Shown here: positions 45,694-57,162 of the stretch, one piece after another
How positions within the stretch are numbered: the stretch's first letter is position 1
Layout of the letters: the number at the start of each line of letters is the position of its first letter
Source: Gammaproteobacteria bacterium LSUCC0112
GTDB lineage: Bacteria > Pseudomonadota > Gammaproteobacteria > Pseudomonadales > Pseudohongiellaceae
Assembly (NCBI GenBank): GCA_004535785.1
Contig: SPIB01000002.1
Span: 664,058-722,422, forward strand
Direction: 5' to 3'
Length of the DNA stretch: 58,365 bases
Notes under the pieces: model-generated
Told to the model about the DNA's origin: nothing
Databases searched by the model: none
The model's input: the letters and a program-made list of their open reading frames with translations, nothing else
Made by a program: the position numbers and the translations under genes

Positions 45694-46650
45694 TCAGGGA
45701 GTAGAATCCAGCTCACTGTCATCGCGCACCAACACAGCCACATCTTCCTTGCTGACTTTGAAGTACATCAGGAAGTTACAGGCAATAAACAACGATGTGA
45801 AGAAACCGACACTGACGCCCACAATCAATGACAGCGAGAAACTGTAAATGGCTTCTCCGCCGACAATAAACATCGCCCACAACGCCAGCAGCGTCGTTAA
45901 AGACGTTACAAATGAACGCGCCAACACCTGGTTCAATGAGTGATTGATGATGTACTCCGTATCTGAACTGCGCGCGATACGCAGATTTTCACGCACACGA
46001 TCGAACACAACAATGGTGTCGTTCAAGGAATAACCGATTACCGCCAACAAGGCTGCCAGGGTTGTCAGGTCAAAGCTGATTTCAAACAGCGAAATGACAC
46101 CCAGTACCACAATCACGTCATGCAATTGGGCGGCAACCGCGGAAACGCCAAACTTGTATTGGAAGCGCACGGCCACGTACACCATGATGATCAACATCGC
46201 AGTGAGCACCGCGAGCGCAGCCTGCTCGGTAAGCTCGGAACCTACACGCGGCCCCACGAATTCAGAACGGCGCAGTTCCACTGGCGTGGAGCTGTTGGCT
46301 GATAGTACTTCAAGCACCTCGATACCCAGCGACGATGCTGCATCTGACATTTCGGATGTTTCCATGTCGGCGACCGGCAAGCGCACCAAGACGTCCCGAT
46401 CCGAGCCAAATGTTGCCACGGTGGCATCCACAAACCCATTGTCCAGCAACTGCCGCCGGACATCATCAGGATTAACTGCTTCCTGATATCCCACTTCAAT
46501 CAGGGTACCCGCCGTAAAATCCAGTCCAAGCTGAAAACCTTTCACCGCAATGGTGATCAGGAAAAATACGATCACCACAAACGAAAGGCTGCCGGTCACC
46601 CGACGCACTTTCAAACTCATAAAATCAATATCGTTCTTAATCAGGGCCAT
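45694..46650 (-). CDS. secF: Protein translocase subunit SecF
   Basis: A 318-residue inner-membrane subunit of the SecDF-YajC complex, which uses the proton gradient to pull proteins through SecYEG. Six helices are visible (VVIVFFLITIAVKGFQLGL at the N-terminus; the rest between 140 and 310), with the periplasmic P1-type domain between the first two (GTLIEVGYQEAVNPDDVRRQL). The TM4 block IGYSLNDTIVVFDRVREN carries the conserved asparagine/aspartate pair. It starts 17 bases after secD. A palindromic element (copy B) follows directly after the stop codon. Confidence 0.96.
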   Translation of the reverse strand: MALIKNDIDFMSLKVRRVTGSLSFVVIVFFLITIAVKGFQLGLDFTAGTLIEVGYQEAVNPDDVRRQLLDNGFVDATVATFGSDRDVLVRLPVADMETSEMSDAASSLGIEVLEVLSANSSTPVELRRSEFVGPRVGSELTEQAALAVLTAMLIIMVYVAVRFQYKFGVSAVAAQLHDVIVVLGVISLFEISFDLTTLAALLAVIGYSLNDTIVVFDRVRENLRIARSSDTEYIINHSLNQVLARSFVTSLTTLLALWAMFIVGGEAIYSFSLSLIVGVSVGFFTSLFIACNFLMYFKVSKEDVAVLVRDDSELDSTP

Positions 46651-46667
46651 GGTGGTCTGCCTGCAAT

Positions 46668-48551
46668 TTAAATTGTGTTAGGGCCGTCTGTCGGCAGCGC
46701 TTTGATGGATGGGCCGATAGACAGCGATTTGATCTGACGGCCACCGTAGAAGGTGTTGATCATCAATCGCGTCACCATAATTGCAGAGAACTGCGAGGTG
46801 ATAATGCCCACCATCAGTGTAATTGCAAACCCTTTAACCGGGCCGGAACCCACGGTAAACAGCACCATCGCAACGAGGAACGTGGTGATGTTGGCATCGA
46901 TGATAGTGCCAAATGCGCGGGAGAATCCGGAATCGATAGCACTCTGCGGTGACAATCCCGCCGCGATCTCCTCGCGGATTCGACTGAAGATCAGTACATT
47001 GGCATCAACTGCCATACCAATCGTCAACACGATACCAAAGATACCCGGCAAGGTCAGAGTGGCTGAGATAATTGACATGATGGCAGCGAGCAACACCACG
47101 TTGATCGCCAGCGCTGTCACGGCTGCCACACCAAACAGTCGGTAGTAATAGAGCATAAAGAGTGTCACCAACAAATAACCAATGGCAACGGCCTTGGCGC
47201 CCTGCTCGATGTTTTCCTGGCCCAGACTTGGTCCTACTGTGCGCTCTTCAACAAAATACATCGGCGCAGCCAGCGCACCCGACCGAATCAACAGTGACAG
47301 ATCATTCGCTTCACGCTGACTGAGACCGGTAATCACAAACTCACGCCCCAGTGCCGCACGGATCACCGCATGGCTGATCAGACGACTCTCTTCATAGGAT
47401 TCCTGTTCTTCCACCAATACGCCATTTTCATCGGGCCGGAAAACCGATCGGGTGCGGGTTTCATTCAATAGAATATCCATCGGGCGACCAATGTTCTCAC
47501 GCGTCACGCGGTTAAACTGCTCGCCGCCTTGCGCATCCAGATTGATCACCACTTGCGGCTGACCATATTGGTCCAGCGCGGAACGCACGTTACTGATGCG
47601 ATCTCCCTGCAAAATGACATCGTTGTCCACACGAATGGACTGGCCCTGATAGTCGTACACGGTATAACTGTTGGCGGCCGCGCCTACGTCGGCTTCAAGG
47701 TGGAATTGCAGCGTGGCAATGCGCTGCAGAATGCGTTTGGCCTGCGCGGTATCCTGTACACCCGGCAGTTGCACAACCAGACGATTGACACCCTGGCGCT
47801 GCACCACCGGCTCGGACACACCCAGTGAGTCTACCCGACTGAGAATGGTAGTCTGGTTGGCGGCAATGGTGTCCTCCTGCATCTGCTGAATGCTTTCGGG
47901 TGTCATGGTCAGATCAAGGATAAATTGACCGTCACGCTCACGCGCCTGCACCAGCAAATCGACATACCCCTCTCTGATCAACGACCGAGCCTGAGTGCGT
48001 GACGCCTCATCATCAAAACGCAATTCAATAGAGTCCGTGCCGGTCACACTCATCTGCCGGGTGCGAATGCGTTCAGCGCGCAGCTCCTGACGAATGGTAC
48101 TGAGTGTATTCTCCATGCGTCTGGTCAGCGCGGCCTCCATGTCTATTTCCATCAGGAAATGCACACCGCCCTGCAAATCCAGACCGAGATTCATTTTGCT
48201 GGCACCCATGGCGCGCAACCAGCCCGGCGTTGTTGGCGCCAGATTCAGCGCGATGATATATCCACTGCCCAAGGTCTGCTCAATCAAGGCCTTGGCACGC
48301 AACTGATCTTCCAGATTGGCAAACCGGATCAAGCCACCGTTGGAATTGATCTCATCACCAAACCACCCCATATCTGCGGCGCGCAGGGCATCAGTCGCCA
48401 TGCCCAGATCCACTTCCGTGATCGGGTCATTTTCGTGAGAAATCTGCAGGGCAGGATCGTCCGGATAAAGGTTTGGCAACGCATAAATGAAGGCGAGGAC
48501 GAGTATGCCCACAACCATCAGGTTTTTCCAAAGGGGAAACTTGTTCAGCAT
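46668..48551 (-). CDS. secD: Protein translocase subunit SecD
   Basis: A 627-residue inner-membrane protein, partner of SecF. ATG 48551 gives the usual start MLNKFPLWKNLMVVGILVLAF; the open frame runs 48 bases further upstream without similarity. The large periplasmic domain includes MNLGLDLQGGVHFLMEIDMEAAL, and the C-terminal five helices include IGMAVDANVLIFSRIREE with the conserved aspartate for proton coupling. It is 76 bases after yajC and 17 bases before secF, so it belongs to the tgt-yajC-secD-secF cluster. Confidence 0.96.
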   Translation of the reverse strand: MLNKFPLWKNLMVVGILVLAFIYALPNLYPDDPALQISHENDPITEVDLGMATDALRAADMGWFGDEINSNGGLIRFANLEDQLRAKALIEQTLGSGYIIALNLAPTTPGWLRAMGASKMNLGLDLQGGVHFLMEIDMEAALTRRMENTLSTIRQELRAERIRTRQMSVTGTDSIELRFDDEASRTQARSLIREGYVDLLVQARERDGQFILDLTMTPESIQQMQEDTIAANQTTILSRVDSLGVSEPVVQRQGVNRLVVQLPGVQDTAQAKRILQRIATLQFHLEADVGAAANSYTVYDYQGQSIRVDNDVILQGDRISNVRSALDQYGQPQVVINLDAQGGEQFNRVTRENIGRPMDILLNETRTRSVFRPDENGVLVEEQESYEESRLISHAVIRAALGREFVITGLSQREANDLSLLIRSGALAAPMYFVEERTVGPSLGQENIEQGAKAVAIGYLLVTLFMLYYYRLFGVAAVTALAINVVLLAAIMSIISATLTLPGIFGIVLTIGMAVDANVLIFSRIREEIAAGLSPQSAIDSGFSRAFGTIIDANITTFLVAMVLFTVGSGPVKGFAITLMVGIITSQFSAIMVTRLMINTFYGGRQIKSLSIGPSIKALPTDGPNTI

Positions 48552-48627
48552 GTTGGGTAAACCTTTACCGCTCAGAGATGGTGAGCTGCCGGAACACAAT
48601 CATCGTGATCCGGAAGCCTGACAGGGT

Positions 48628-48966
48628 TTAATTATCGATAGACTTGATGGTGCCTTTTGGCAAGGCCGCCGCAACGGAAGACTTCTGCAGATTCAGCTCA
48701 ACGCCATTGGCCACTTCAACGGTGATGTATTCACCGCTGACCTTGGTCACTTTGCCGAGGATGCCGCCACTGGTCAGCACTTCATCGCCTTTACCCAGTG
48801 CGCTGACCAATTCACGGTGCTCTTTGGCACGTTTGGACTGCGGACGCCAGAGAATCAGATAAAACAGGACAAACATACCGCCAATAAACAGCAGGTTAAA
48901 AAGTCCAGCGTTCGGGGAAGCTGCGGCCGTTTGGGCATGCGCGCTGCTGATAAAGAAGTCCATCAT
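48628..48966 (-). CDS. yajC: Sec translocon accessory protein YajC
   Basis: A 112-residue protein with one membrane helix (LFNLLFIGGMFVLFYLILWRPQSKR) and a cytoplasmic SH3-like part (LGKGDEVLTSGGILGKVTKVSGEYITVEVANGVELNLQKSSV), both diagnostic of YajC. It binds SecDF. The start ATG 48966 is preceded by CAGGAGAATGCA. It lies between tgt, 120 bases upstream, and secD. Confidence 0.95.
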   Translation of the reverse strand: MMDFFISSAHAQTAAASPNAGLFNLLFIGGMFVLFYLILWRPQSKRAKEHRELVSALGKGDEVLTSGGILGKVTKVSGEYITVEVANGVELNLQKSSVAAALPKGTIKSIDN

Positions 48967-49086
48967 TGCATTCTCCTGCTGTCTGGTGCAGAAATCTCAG
49001 AACCAGATGTGTTTTTGTGTGTTATGGATGACATTCATGAGGTCAAACCACATGGATTCAAGCGTCCGGGGTTAAATTTTTACTGC

Positions 49087-50515
<1,429 letters not shown>

Positions 50516-52102
50516 TTAATGTTCGCGCGTCGCGTGGAACGTCACTTCAGGCCAGCGCTCCTGCATCAAAGCGAGATTGACCCGCGTCGGCGGCAAATAA
50601 GTCAAATGATCACCGCCATCCAGCGCCAGATTCTCAAACGCCTTCTTCTTGAATTCTTCCAGCTTTTTAGCATCGTTGCACTCAATCCACCGCGCGCTGA
50701 ACACGTTGACCGGTTCATAAATACAATCAACCTTGTATTCATCCAACAAACGGTATGCCACCACTTCGAACTGCAGCACACCCACCGCGCCGACAATCAG
50801 ATCGTTGTTGCGCATCGGCATAAACACCTGCACAGAGCCTTCCTCTGCCAGCTGCTTCAAGCCCTTCTGCAGGGCCTTGGCTTTCAGCGGATCTTTCAAG
50901 CGGATGCGACGGAACAGTTCCGGCGCAAAATGCGGGATACCGGTGAATTGCAGCGTTTCACCTTCCGTGAAAGTATCGCCGATCTGTATCGTGCCGTGGT
51001 TATGAAAACCAATGATGTCACCCGACACCGCGTACTCGGCCTGCTCACGCTCACCCGCCATAAAGGTCACCGCATCGCTGATGCGAACCTCTTTATTCAG
51101 GCGGCAATGCTGCAGTTTTTTGCCTTTCTCATAGGCACCGGAGCAGATGCGAAGAAAGGCGATACGGTCACGGTGATTGGGATCCATGTTTGCCTGAATT
51201 TTAAAGACAAACGCACTGAACGCAGGCTCAACAGGATCGATCAGGCGGGTTTCCGTGGCGCGCGCGCGTGGTGAGGGTGCCCACTGCACAAAATCGTCGA
51301 GCATCTCACGCACACCAAAATTTCCCAGTGCCGTGCCAAAAAACACCGGTGTCATTCGACCGGCCAGGTACTCGTCCAGATCAAACTCGTTACTGGCACC
51401 GCGCACCAGATCAATTTCGTCGGCAAACTCATCGGCGTAAATGCCCAGCAAAGCCTTCGCCTCCGCGCTGCGCAAGCCCTTGACACGAATGTCATCCGGA
51501 ATCCGGTCGCCTTGCCCTTGCTGATAGATATGCACGGTGTCCGTGTACAGGTTGTAAACACCTTTAAAACCGCGACCGTTGCCCAGCGGCCAATAAATCG
51601 GCGCGCAGCGGATTTTTAATACGGTTTCAATTTCGTCCAGCACTTCAATCGGCTCGCGGGTATCGCGGTCGAGTTTGTTCACAAAAGTGAAAATCGGCGT
51701 GTCGCGCAGACGGCAGACTTCCATCAGCTTGATAGTGCGCTCTTCTACACCTTTTGCACCGTCGACGACCATCAGCGCGGAGTCCACTGCGGTCAGTACC
51801 CGATAGGTATCTTCCGAGAAGTCTTCGTGACCGGGGGTATCCAGCAAATTAACGATGGCATCACCATAGGGGAACTGCATCACCGACGAGGTGACCGAGA
51901 TACCCCGCTGTTGTTCCATGGCCATCCAGTCGGATGTCGCGTGTTTGTCGCTCTTTTTACCTTTGACGGTACCGGCTCTTTGAATCAGACGGCCGAACAG
52001 CAACAGCTTTTCCGTGATGGTGGTTTTACCGGCGTCGGGGTGCGAAATGATCGCAAAGGTGCGCCGGGTGGCAATTTCGTGTTCAAGCTCTAGATTGGAC
52101 AT
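50516..52102 (-). CDS. prfC: Peptide chain release factor 3
   Basis: A 528-residue translational GTPase that removes RF1/RF2 from the ribosome. GTPase motifs are intact: [15 protein letters not shown] (G1), [14 protein letters not shown] (G3) and NKLDRD (G4). The RF3-specific blocks HYCRLNKEV-like [23 protein letters not shown] and [28 protein letters not shown] follow, with the C-terminal [17 protein letters not shown]. Start ATG 52102 gives [21 protein letters not shown]. It lies upstream of tgt on the same strand with the 310-base repeat-bearing spacer between. It is divergent from the TetR gene. Confidence 0.97.
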   Translation of the reverse strand: MSNLELEHEIATRRTFAIISHPDAGKTTITEKLLLFGRLIQRAGTVKGKKSDKHATSDWMAMEQQRGISVTSSVMQFPYGDAIVNLLDTPGHEDFSEDTYRVLTAVDSALMVVDGAKGVEERTIKLMEVCRLRDTPIFTFVNKLDRDTREPIEVLDEIETVLKIRCAPIYWPLGNGRGFKGVYNLYTDTVHIYQQGQGDRIPDDIRVKGLRSAEAKALLGIYADEFADEIDLVRGASNEFDLDEYLAGRMTPVFFGTALGNFGVREMLDDFVQWAPSPRARATETRLIDPVEPAFSAFVFKIQANMDPNHRDRIAFLRICSGAYEKGKKLQHCRLNKEVRISDAVTFMAGEREQAEYAVSGDIIGFHNHGTIQIGDTFTEGETLQFTGIPHFAPELFRRIRLKDPLKAKALQKGLKQLAEEGSVQVFMPMRNNDLIVGAVGVLQFEVVAYRLLDEYKVDCIYEPVNVFSARWIECNDAKKLEEFKKKAFENLALDGGDHLTYLPPTRVNLALMQERWPEVTFHATREH

Positions 52103-52266
52103 AGGCTGGGGTCGTGTTTAAAAGGCGCGTATTTTGGCCTAGTTATGTGGATTAGACAATCAAAGTACCGCCTTGAGCGGCAGCTTATTCTTCAAAAACG
52201 CGCATTTCGGGGAATTGTTGCGGTATCTATCAGCCACCTCTCAGGCATAGACTATTCATCAGTGGG

Positions 52267-52278
52267 TGAATTAATTCA
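52267..52278. promoter_or_regulatory. Palindrome TGAATTAATTCA, candidate TetR operator
   Basis: A perfect 12-base palindrome, 26 bases upstream of the TetR start at 52304, in an AT-rich context. TetR-family repressors commonly bind such sites near their own gene. Length is short, so the assignment is tentative. Confidence 0.4.
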
Positions 52279-52303
52279 GACCAGTTACCCGCAGGAGGTG
52301 ATG

Positions 52304-53023
52304 ATGGCCAGCGGCAGACCACGCGGTGAATCCAATGCTCGACAACAGTTGATCGATGCCGCACGACAACGATTTACCGCACAGACATTTGAGTCTGTTT
52401 CAATCAGGTTGATCGCAGCCGATGCCGGTGTTGATGCGGCATTGATCCGCTACTACTTTGGATCCAAAGCCGGACTGTTTGAACAGATGCTGCGCGAGAC
52501 GCTGCAGCCTGTGCTGTCCGGATTAAAACAAAATCATCACGCCCGATCAGCCGACAAACAACCGGATCACTCTGACTGCCGGATTCCTGAGCGATTGGAA
52601 ACCCTGATGCGCACCTACTACCAGATTATGGCACCCAATCCCGGTCTGGCCCGGTTGATACAACGCGTCTTGCATACGGAACGTCATACCGAACCTTACC
52701 AGATCGTTCAGCGTGTTTTTGACGACATCCATAACCTCTCTCGCTTGTGGATTCAACGAATGTTGGTGGATGCCGGTCACATCCGGCCTGACGTTGACCC
52801 TATGCTGGCACGCCTGAGCCTGGTCAGTCTGATGGTATTCCCGTTGTTGGCGCCGCCGGCATTTATGGAAAACAGCGGCATCAGTCTCAAACCAACCGAT
52901 ATCGAGCGTCTGGTAAAACACAATGTCAACCTGTTGCAACGTGCGCTGTTTGTTGCTGAACCCACTGGTGATGTTGAACACGCTCTGACCACCACCCAGC
53001 TTCGTCGAGAACCCTCTGCATGA
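52304..53023 (+). CDS. TetR-family repressor of the ABC exporter operon
   Basis: A 239-residue regulator. ATG 52304 has AGGAGG five bases upstream; ATG 52301 is too close to it. The N-terminal helix-turn-helix is clear: ARQQLIDAARQRFTAQTFESVSIRLIAADAGVDAALIRYYFGSKAGLFEQML. The C-terminal ligand domain is helical. Gene order (TetR, HlyD-like adaptor, ATPase, permease) is that of E. coli cecR (ybiH) and ybhGFSR, so this is probably the local repressor of a drug or xenobiotic exporter. Its stop overlaps the adaptor start (ATGA at 53020-53023). Confidence 0.88.
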   Translation: MASGRPRGESNARQQLIDAARQRFTAQTFESVSIRLIAADAGVDAALIRYYFGSKAGLFEQMLRETLQPVLSGLKQNHHARSADKQPDHSDCRIPERLETLMRTYYQIMAPNPGLARLIQRVLHTERHTEPYQIVQRVFDDIHNLSRLWIQRMLVDAGHIRPDVDPMLARLSLVSLMVFPLLAPPAFMENSGISLKPTDIERLVKHNVNLLQRALFVAEPTGDVEHALTTTQLRREPSA

Positions 53024-53967
53024 ACATTGCGCGCAGTTTTATTGTGTCACTCATGTTAACCAGTCTCAGTGCCTGCGGGCAGGACTCCACGGGTTGGTAT
53101 GGCGTTATCGAACGAGACCGCCATACGTTGAGCGCGCCTGTCGGGGAACTGATCAGTGATATTCGAGTGCAGGAAGGTGATCAGGTCACTGCAGGTCAAT
53201 TGATCATCCAACTGGATGACAGTACGGTCAACACTCGCATCCGTCAGCGCGAGGCAGAGCTAGCGGAAATCCAGGCCCTGCGCGAAGAATTGATTCAAGG
53301 GCCGCGCAGTGAGGCGATTGCCCGTGCGGAATCCGCGGTGCAAGGTGCCCAGGCCGACGTGCTGGATGCAGAACAGAGACTGCAGCGCGCAGAACAATTG
53401 CTGCGCAGCGGTGCCGGCACACAATCAGAGTTTGATCAGCGACTGGCCGCGAGAGATCAGGCACTGGCGCGCAGTGAACAGGCCCGGCAACAACTGGCCG
53501 AACTCAGAAGCGGCACCCGCCCCGAACAATTGAATCAAGTCGACGCAAGAATGGCGGCTGCGACCGCCAGACTATTGCAGGAACAAAAAGCCTTGAAGGA
53601 TCTGAGCCTGGTCTCTGCTTATGATGCGGTGGTAGACAGCCTGCCCTGGCGCCGGGGTGATCGTGTAGCGCAAGGTGCCGCGCTCGTCAGTCTGTTGATC
53701 AATCAACACGCCTTTATTCGTGTTTATGTACCATCTGACGCCTACGATCAGGTCGCGGTAGGCGGGCAGCTGCTGGTTAAACCGGATGCTGACATGCCTG
53801 CTTTTCTGGCGACCATCCGCCACATTCGGCCACAGCCGGCGTTTACACCATTTTATGCGCTGAACGAACGAGATCGGGCACGGCTGATGTACTTGACTGA
53901 ATTGACATTGCCTGATTCCCACGCAGATTTACCCACCGGCATGACGGTCGAAGTGATGCTGCCATGA
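53020..53967 (+). CDS. HlyD-family adaptor lipoprotein of ABC exporter
   Basis: A 315-residue periplasmic adaptor like YbhG. The signal ends in SLMLTSLSACGQ, with a plausible lipobox (L-S-A-C), suggesting a lipid anchor. The barrel-sandwich half (LSAPVGELISDIRVQEGDQVTAGQLIIQLDD) is followed by a long coiled coil of about residues 75-185 with heptad leucines and many A/Q/E/R, then VSAYDAVVDSLPWRRGDRVAQGAAL and a C-terminal barrel (VYVPSDAYDQVAVGGQLLVKPD). It would join the ABC permease to an outer-membrane channel. Both ends overlap neighbouring genes by four bases. Confidence 0.87.
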   Translation: MNIARSFIVSLMLTSLSACGQDSTGWYGVIERDRHTLSAPVGELISDIRVQEGDQVTAGQLIIQLDDSTVNTRIRQREAELAEIQALREELIQGPRSEAIARAESAVQGAQADVLDAEQRLQRAEQLLRSGAGTQSEFDQRLAARDQALARSEQARQQLAELRSGTRPEQLNQVDARMAAATARLLQEQKALKDLSLVSAYDAVVDSLPWRRGDRVAQGAALVSLLINQHAFIRVYVPSDAYDQVAVGGQLLVKPDADMPAFLATIRHIRPQPAFTPFYALNERDRARLMYLTELTLPDSHADLPTGMTVEVMLP

Positions 53968-54950
53968 GTGAGTCGGTCTCAGTTTATGCGGTTGAAACCC
54001 GTCAACTCAGTTTGAAGTTTGGCAATAAACTGGCTGTCGACTCACTGGATCTGACCATACCACGCGGCAGCATTTATGGATTTCTGGGTCCCAATGGCAG
54101 CGGTAAATCAACGTCGATTCGTATGCTGACGGGTCTGTTAAAACCTACGGCAGGAACAGCAACCGTGCTGGGTGAACCAATACCAGGTGCCGAAGAAAAG
54201 CTGCGTTTGCGCATCGGCTACATGACACAAAAATTTTCCCTGTATGACAATCTGAGTGTGCAGGAAAACCTGGATTTTGTGGCCCGCATTTATGGATTGC
54301 CGCGCGCTTACGCGCGTGCGAGACGAGATGAATTGATCACACTCTACGAACTCGGGGAGCAACAAAAACAACTCGCCGGCTCAATGAGTGGCGGCCAGAA
54401 GCAGCGATTGGCGCTGGCGGCTGCCACCCTGCACAAACCGGAATTGCTATTTCTGGATGAACCCACCTCCGCTGTAGACCCGGAAAATCGGCGTGAATTC
54501 TGGGAGCGTCTGTTTGATCTCTCCGACAATGGCACCACCATTCTGGTGTCAACGCATTACATGGATGAAGCCGAACGTTGCCATAAACTGGCGATTCTGG
54601 ATCAAGGTGTCAAACGCGCAGACGGCACACCACAGGCCTTGATGAATGCGATGAACGCCTGGACTATTGAAGTGTCGGGCGACAATCTGCGCACCTTGAA
54701 GGCACAACTCGAACAAACACCTGAGATTGTGTCGGCAGCACAGATCGGCGCACGTCTGCGAGTACTGATTCACAAATGCCGCAACACCGAACAGCCTCTT
54801 TTGTGGTTACAACAACATACCGGTCACCGCGAGCTGGAAATGGTCCGCCCAAATCTGGAAGACGTGTTTGTGAATTGCACCGGTGCGCGTGTGACTCAGA
54901 ACAATCGTTATATCCCGCCCACCACACAAGGTGATGGCCATGTGGAATAG
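53964..54950 (+). CDS. ABC exporter ATP-binding subunit
   Basis: A 328-residue ATPase with one nucleotide-binding domain: Walker A FLGPNGSGKSTSIRML, Q-loop IGYMTQKFSLYDNLSV, signature MSGGQKQRLALAAATL, Walker B LLFLDEPTSAVDP and the H-loop ILVSTHYMDEAERC. The DUF4162-like tail (WTIEVSGDNLRTLKAQLEQTPE) is typical of the YbhF/CcmA drug-export group. E. coli YbhF has two such domains fused; this protein has one, so it likely dimerises. It overlaps the adaptor by four bases and the permease by eleven. Confidence 0.92.
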   Translation: MSESVSVYAVETRQLSLKFGNKLAVDSLDLTIPRGSIYGFLGPNGSGKSTSIRMLTGLLKPTAGTATVLGEPIPGAEEKLRLRIGYMTQKFSLYDNLSVQENLDFVARIYGLPRAYARARRDELITLYELGEQQKQLAGSMSGGQKQRLALAAATLHKPELLFLDEPTSAVDPENRREFWERLFDLSDNGTTILVSTHYMDEAERCHKLAILDQGVKRADGTPQALMNAMNAWTIEVSGDNLRTLKAQLEQTPEIVSAAQIGARLRVLIHKCRNTEQPLLWLQQHTGHRELEMVRPNLEDVFVNCTGARVTQNNRYIPPTTQGDGHVE

Positions 54951-56061
54951 AATTTTTGCCATCATCAGCAAAGAGTTGAGACAGCTGTCGCGTGATCGCA
55001 TGAGTTTTGGTCTGATTGTTATGATTCCACTGATTCAACTGACCTTGTTTGGTTACGCGATCAACACAGACGCCCGACGCTTACCCGCCGGCGTGCTGGA
55101 TATGGAACAGTCATCCTATAGTCGCGCCCTGCTCCAGGCGGTGGAAGCCAGTCAGGTTGTGCAGTTCGAACAACAATACTTTACTTTACCAGAGGCTGAA
55201 GCAGCGATCACCCGTGGCGAAGTGAAAGCGATCTTGTACATGCCCGCTGATATGGACAGCAGACTACAACGCAGGACTCAAACCGGCACCCCTGAGGATA
55301 TGATAGAACCCGTGGCGCAATGGCTGGTCGACGGCACTGACACGGTTGTTGCCGGCAGTATCCGCGGCCTGCGCAATATGCCACTTAATGAAATCCGCAA
55401 TCAGGCCTACAGCCTGCCAGTTCCCACCATGGAAGTGGTGCAGTACTTCAATCCGGAACAGCGCACCGTGGTGAATATTGTGCCGGGACTGCTCGGCATT
55501 ATTCTGACCATGACCATGGTGCTGTTTACCTCCGCCGCCATTGTGCGCGAACGCGAACAGGGCAATATGGAATTTCTGATCACAACGCCTGTGCAACCGT
55601 TTGAGTTAATGCTGGGCAAAATTGTACCCTATGTATTGGTGGGCATGATTCAGATAGCCATTATTCTGGGCGCAGGCAATCTGGTCTTTGATGTTCCGAT
55701 TCGAGGTCGTCTCGACTATCTGGCTATGGCAGCCTTGTTGTTTATTTTTGCCAGTCTGACCTTGGGGCTGGTGATTTCAACCATAGCAAAAACCCAGTTA
55801 CAAGCCATGCAAATGACGGTGTTTGTACTGTTGCCATCGATTTTATTATCCGGATTTTTATTTCCGTTTGAGGCCATGCCTATACCGGCACAGTGGATTG
55901 CGGAGGTGCTTCCCGCCACACATTTTATGCGCATGTCGCGCGGCATCATCTTGCGCGATGCAGATATTTTTAGTCTTCAATTTGATGCGCTGGCGTTGAT
56001 TGGTTTTACGATCGTGGGATTAATTGTGGCGTCCAGCCGCTTCTCAAAACGGCTGAATTGA
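54940..56061 (+). CDS. ABC-2 type exporter permease
   Basis: A 373-residue membrane protein of the YhhJ/YbhR type. I chose ATG 54940, which has AAGGTG six bases upstream; GTG 54931 and ATG 54934 are in the same frame but overlap that site. An N-terminal helix (FGLIVMIPLIQLTLFGYAI) is followed by a periplasmic domain to about residue 170, with five helices from IVPGLLGIILTMTMVLFTSAAIV to LIGFTIVGLIVASSRF. The block REREQGNMEFLITTPVQPFELMLGKIVPY is the ABC-2 coupling motif. Only one permease gene is present; homologous loci often have two. Confidence 0.9.
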   Translation: MWNRIFAIISKELRQLSRDRMSFGLIVMIPLIQLTLFGYAINTDARRLPAGVLDMEQSSYSRALLQAVEASQVVQFEQQYFTLPEAEAAITRGEVKAILYMPADMDSRLQRRTQTGTPEDMIEPVAQWLVDGTDTVVAGSIRGLRNMPLNEIRNQAYSLPVPTMEVVQYFNPEQRTVVNIVPGLLGIILTMTMVLFTSAAIVREREQGNMEFLITTPVQPFELMLGKIVPYVLVGMIQIAIILGAGNLVFDVPIRGRLDYLAMAALLFIFASLTLGLVISTIAKTQLQAMQMTVFVLLPSILLSGFLFPFEAMPIPAQWIAEVLPATHFMRMSRGIILRDADIFSLQFDALALIGFTIVGLIVASSRFSKRLN

Positions 56062-56105
56062 ACTGTTCACGTTCTTCACGACTTTATAATTACCCTGCAC
56101 CTACG

Positions 56106-57045
56106 TTAGCGCTCATAAAGCCTGGCATTATCAGTGAAACCGGACACGAGGGAAGGATGCGCATCCGGAAACACCTCCACGCGAAGCTTTTCACCGGGCA
56201 ATACCTGTAAAAGTATCGTGCCCAACATGGGCGACATTGCATTTGAGGGAACGGGAGGAGGGCCATTTGGCGGTTGCACTAACTCGAGTTTTAGCACACC
56301 CTAGGCAGGTGTAATCTTTGCGGGATCCGCAGGCATTTCACGAACGCCCAACTGCGTCGCCTGCCCTTTGAAATTGCCAAGCGAAACAACATACAAGTCG
56401 GGGTCCATCACATAAGGCACAATCGCCAGATGCCCGGACCAATACCCCAAACCGTCATTGTCACTGACCGCACCAAAATAGCCATTGGTACCTTGTAAAA
56501 ACCAATTGCCGCGCAGATAGCTGGATGGACGAACAAAACCAGGTAGGAAGGTATTGAGATCAACATTGGCAAAATCCAGCGTCTTACCGCCAATACGACC
56601 CAACACCTGCCCCGCGTTCACCTTGATAGGGCCCCGATAAATTTTTCCACCATCAAGCGCTCCTGCTGGAATCTGATTCGCGATGGCAGGATCAAGCACA
56701 TCAATCAAGTCATAGTAGCTGTAAAAATTCGCACTGTGCTGCAGTACTACGCGATACTCTAACCCTACGCCGGTATGACTGCGTCGTGTACAGATTTCGC
56801 TAATCAGCCCAATACCTGTCACATACACCTCAAAGGTTGCCGGTGCGGAATGAAAATCAAGAGGATTGAAGTCAATGTGATCGATGGGGGTGACGTGACC
56901 ACCCGCGAGTAGTCCCAAGGGCGTAATCGACTCAACATCAGACAGTCGCATGGGCAGGCTGATCAAACTGGGCAAATCCTGCTGATGGCCAGAATTTGAG
57001 CAATAAGATCAGCAAAACCAAACGACCCGTGCATTGACTTCGCAT
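56106..57045 (-). pseudogene. Decayed secreted-protein gene, possibly LytM-like
   Basis: ATG 57045 with GAGGAGCG upstream starts a signal peptide (GRLVLLILLLKFWPSAGFAQ), but that frame stops at about 56938. A second frame, open from 57008 to 56304, begins within the signal region and encodes the body (SDVESITPLGLLAGGHVTP, FYSYYDLIDVLDPAIANQIP, GQVLGRIGGKTLDF). It ends in TAG at 56301-56303, after which the same frame continues without a gap to TAG-free codons and a stop at 56106 (VEVFPDAHPSLVSGF). One indel near 56955-57000 and one amber codon thus split a single protein of about 310 residues. The YDLIDVLDP and GQVLGRIGG blocks recall LytM/M23 folds without an evident active site. Sequencing error is an alternative for either lesion. 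Confidence 0.65.
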
Positions 57046-57162
57046 CTTACGCTCCTCAGGGTGAGATCGAATTCGCCACTGATTCAGTCGGGCAAAACCC
57101 TGATCTGCCTGCCACTGGAATAACTCTATCCACCCGCCTCTGTCGAACCCTGGCGGGTCCTT

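Noticed and set aside
56106-56297. An independent 63-residue gene.
   Set aside because: It is in frame with, and directly after, the amber codon of the upstream frame, so it is better seen as the tail of the broken gene.
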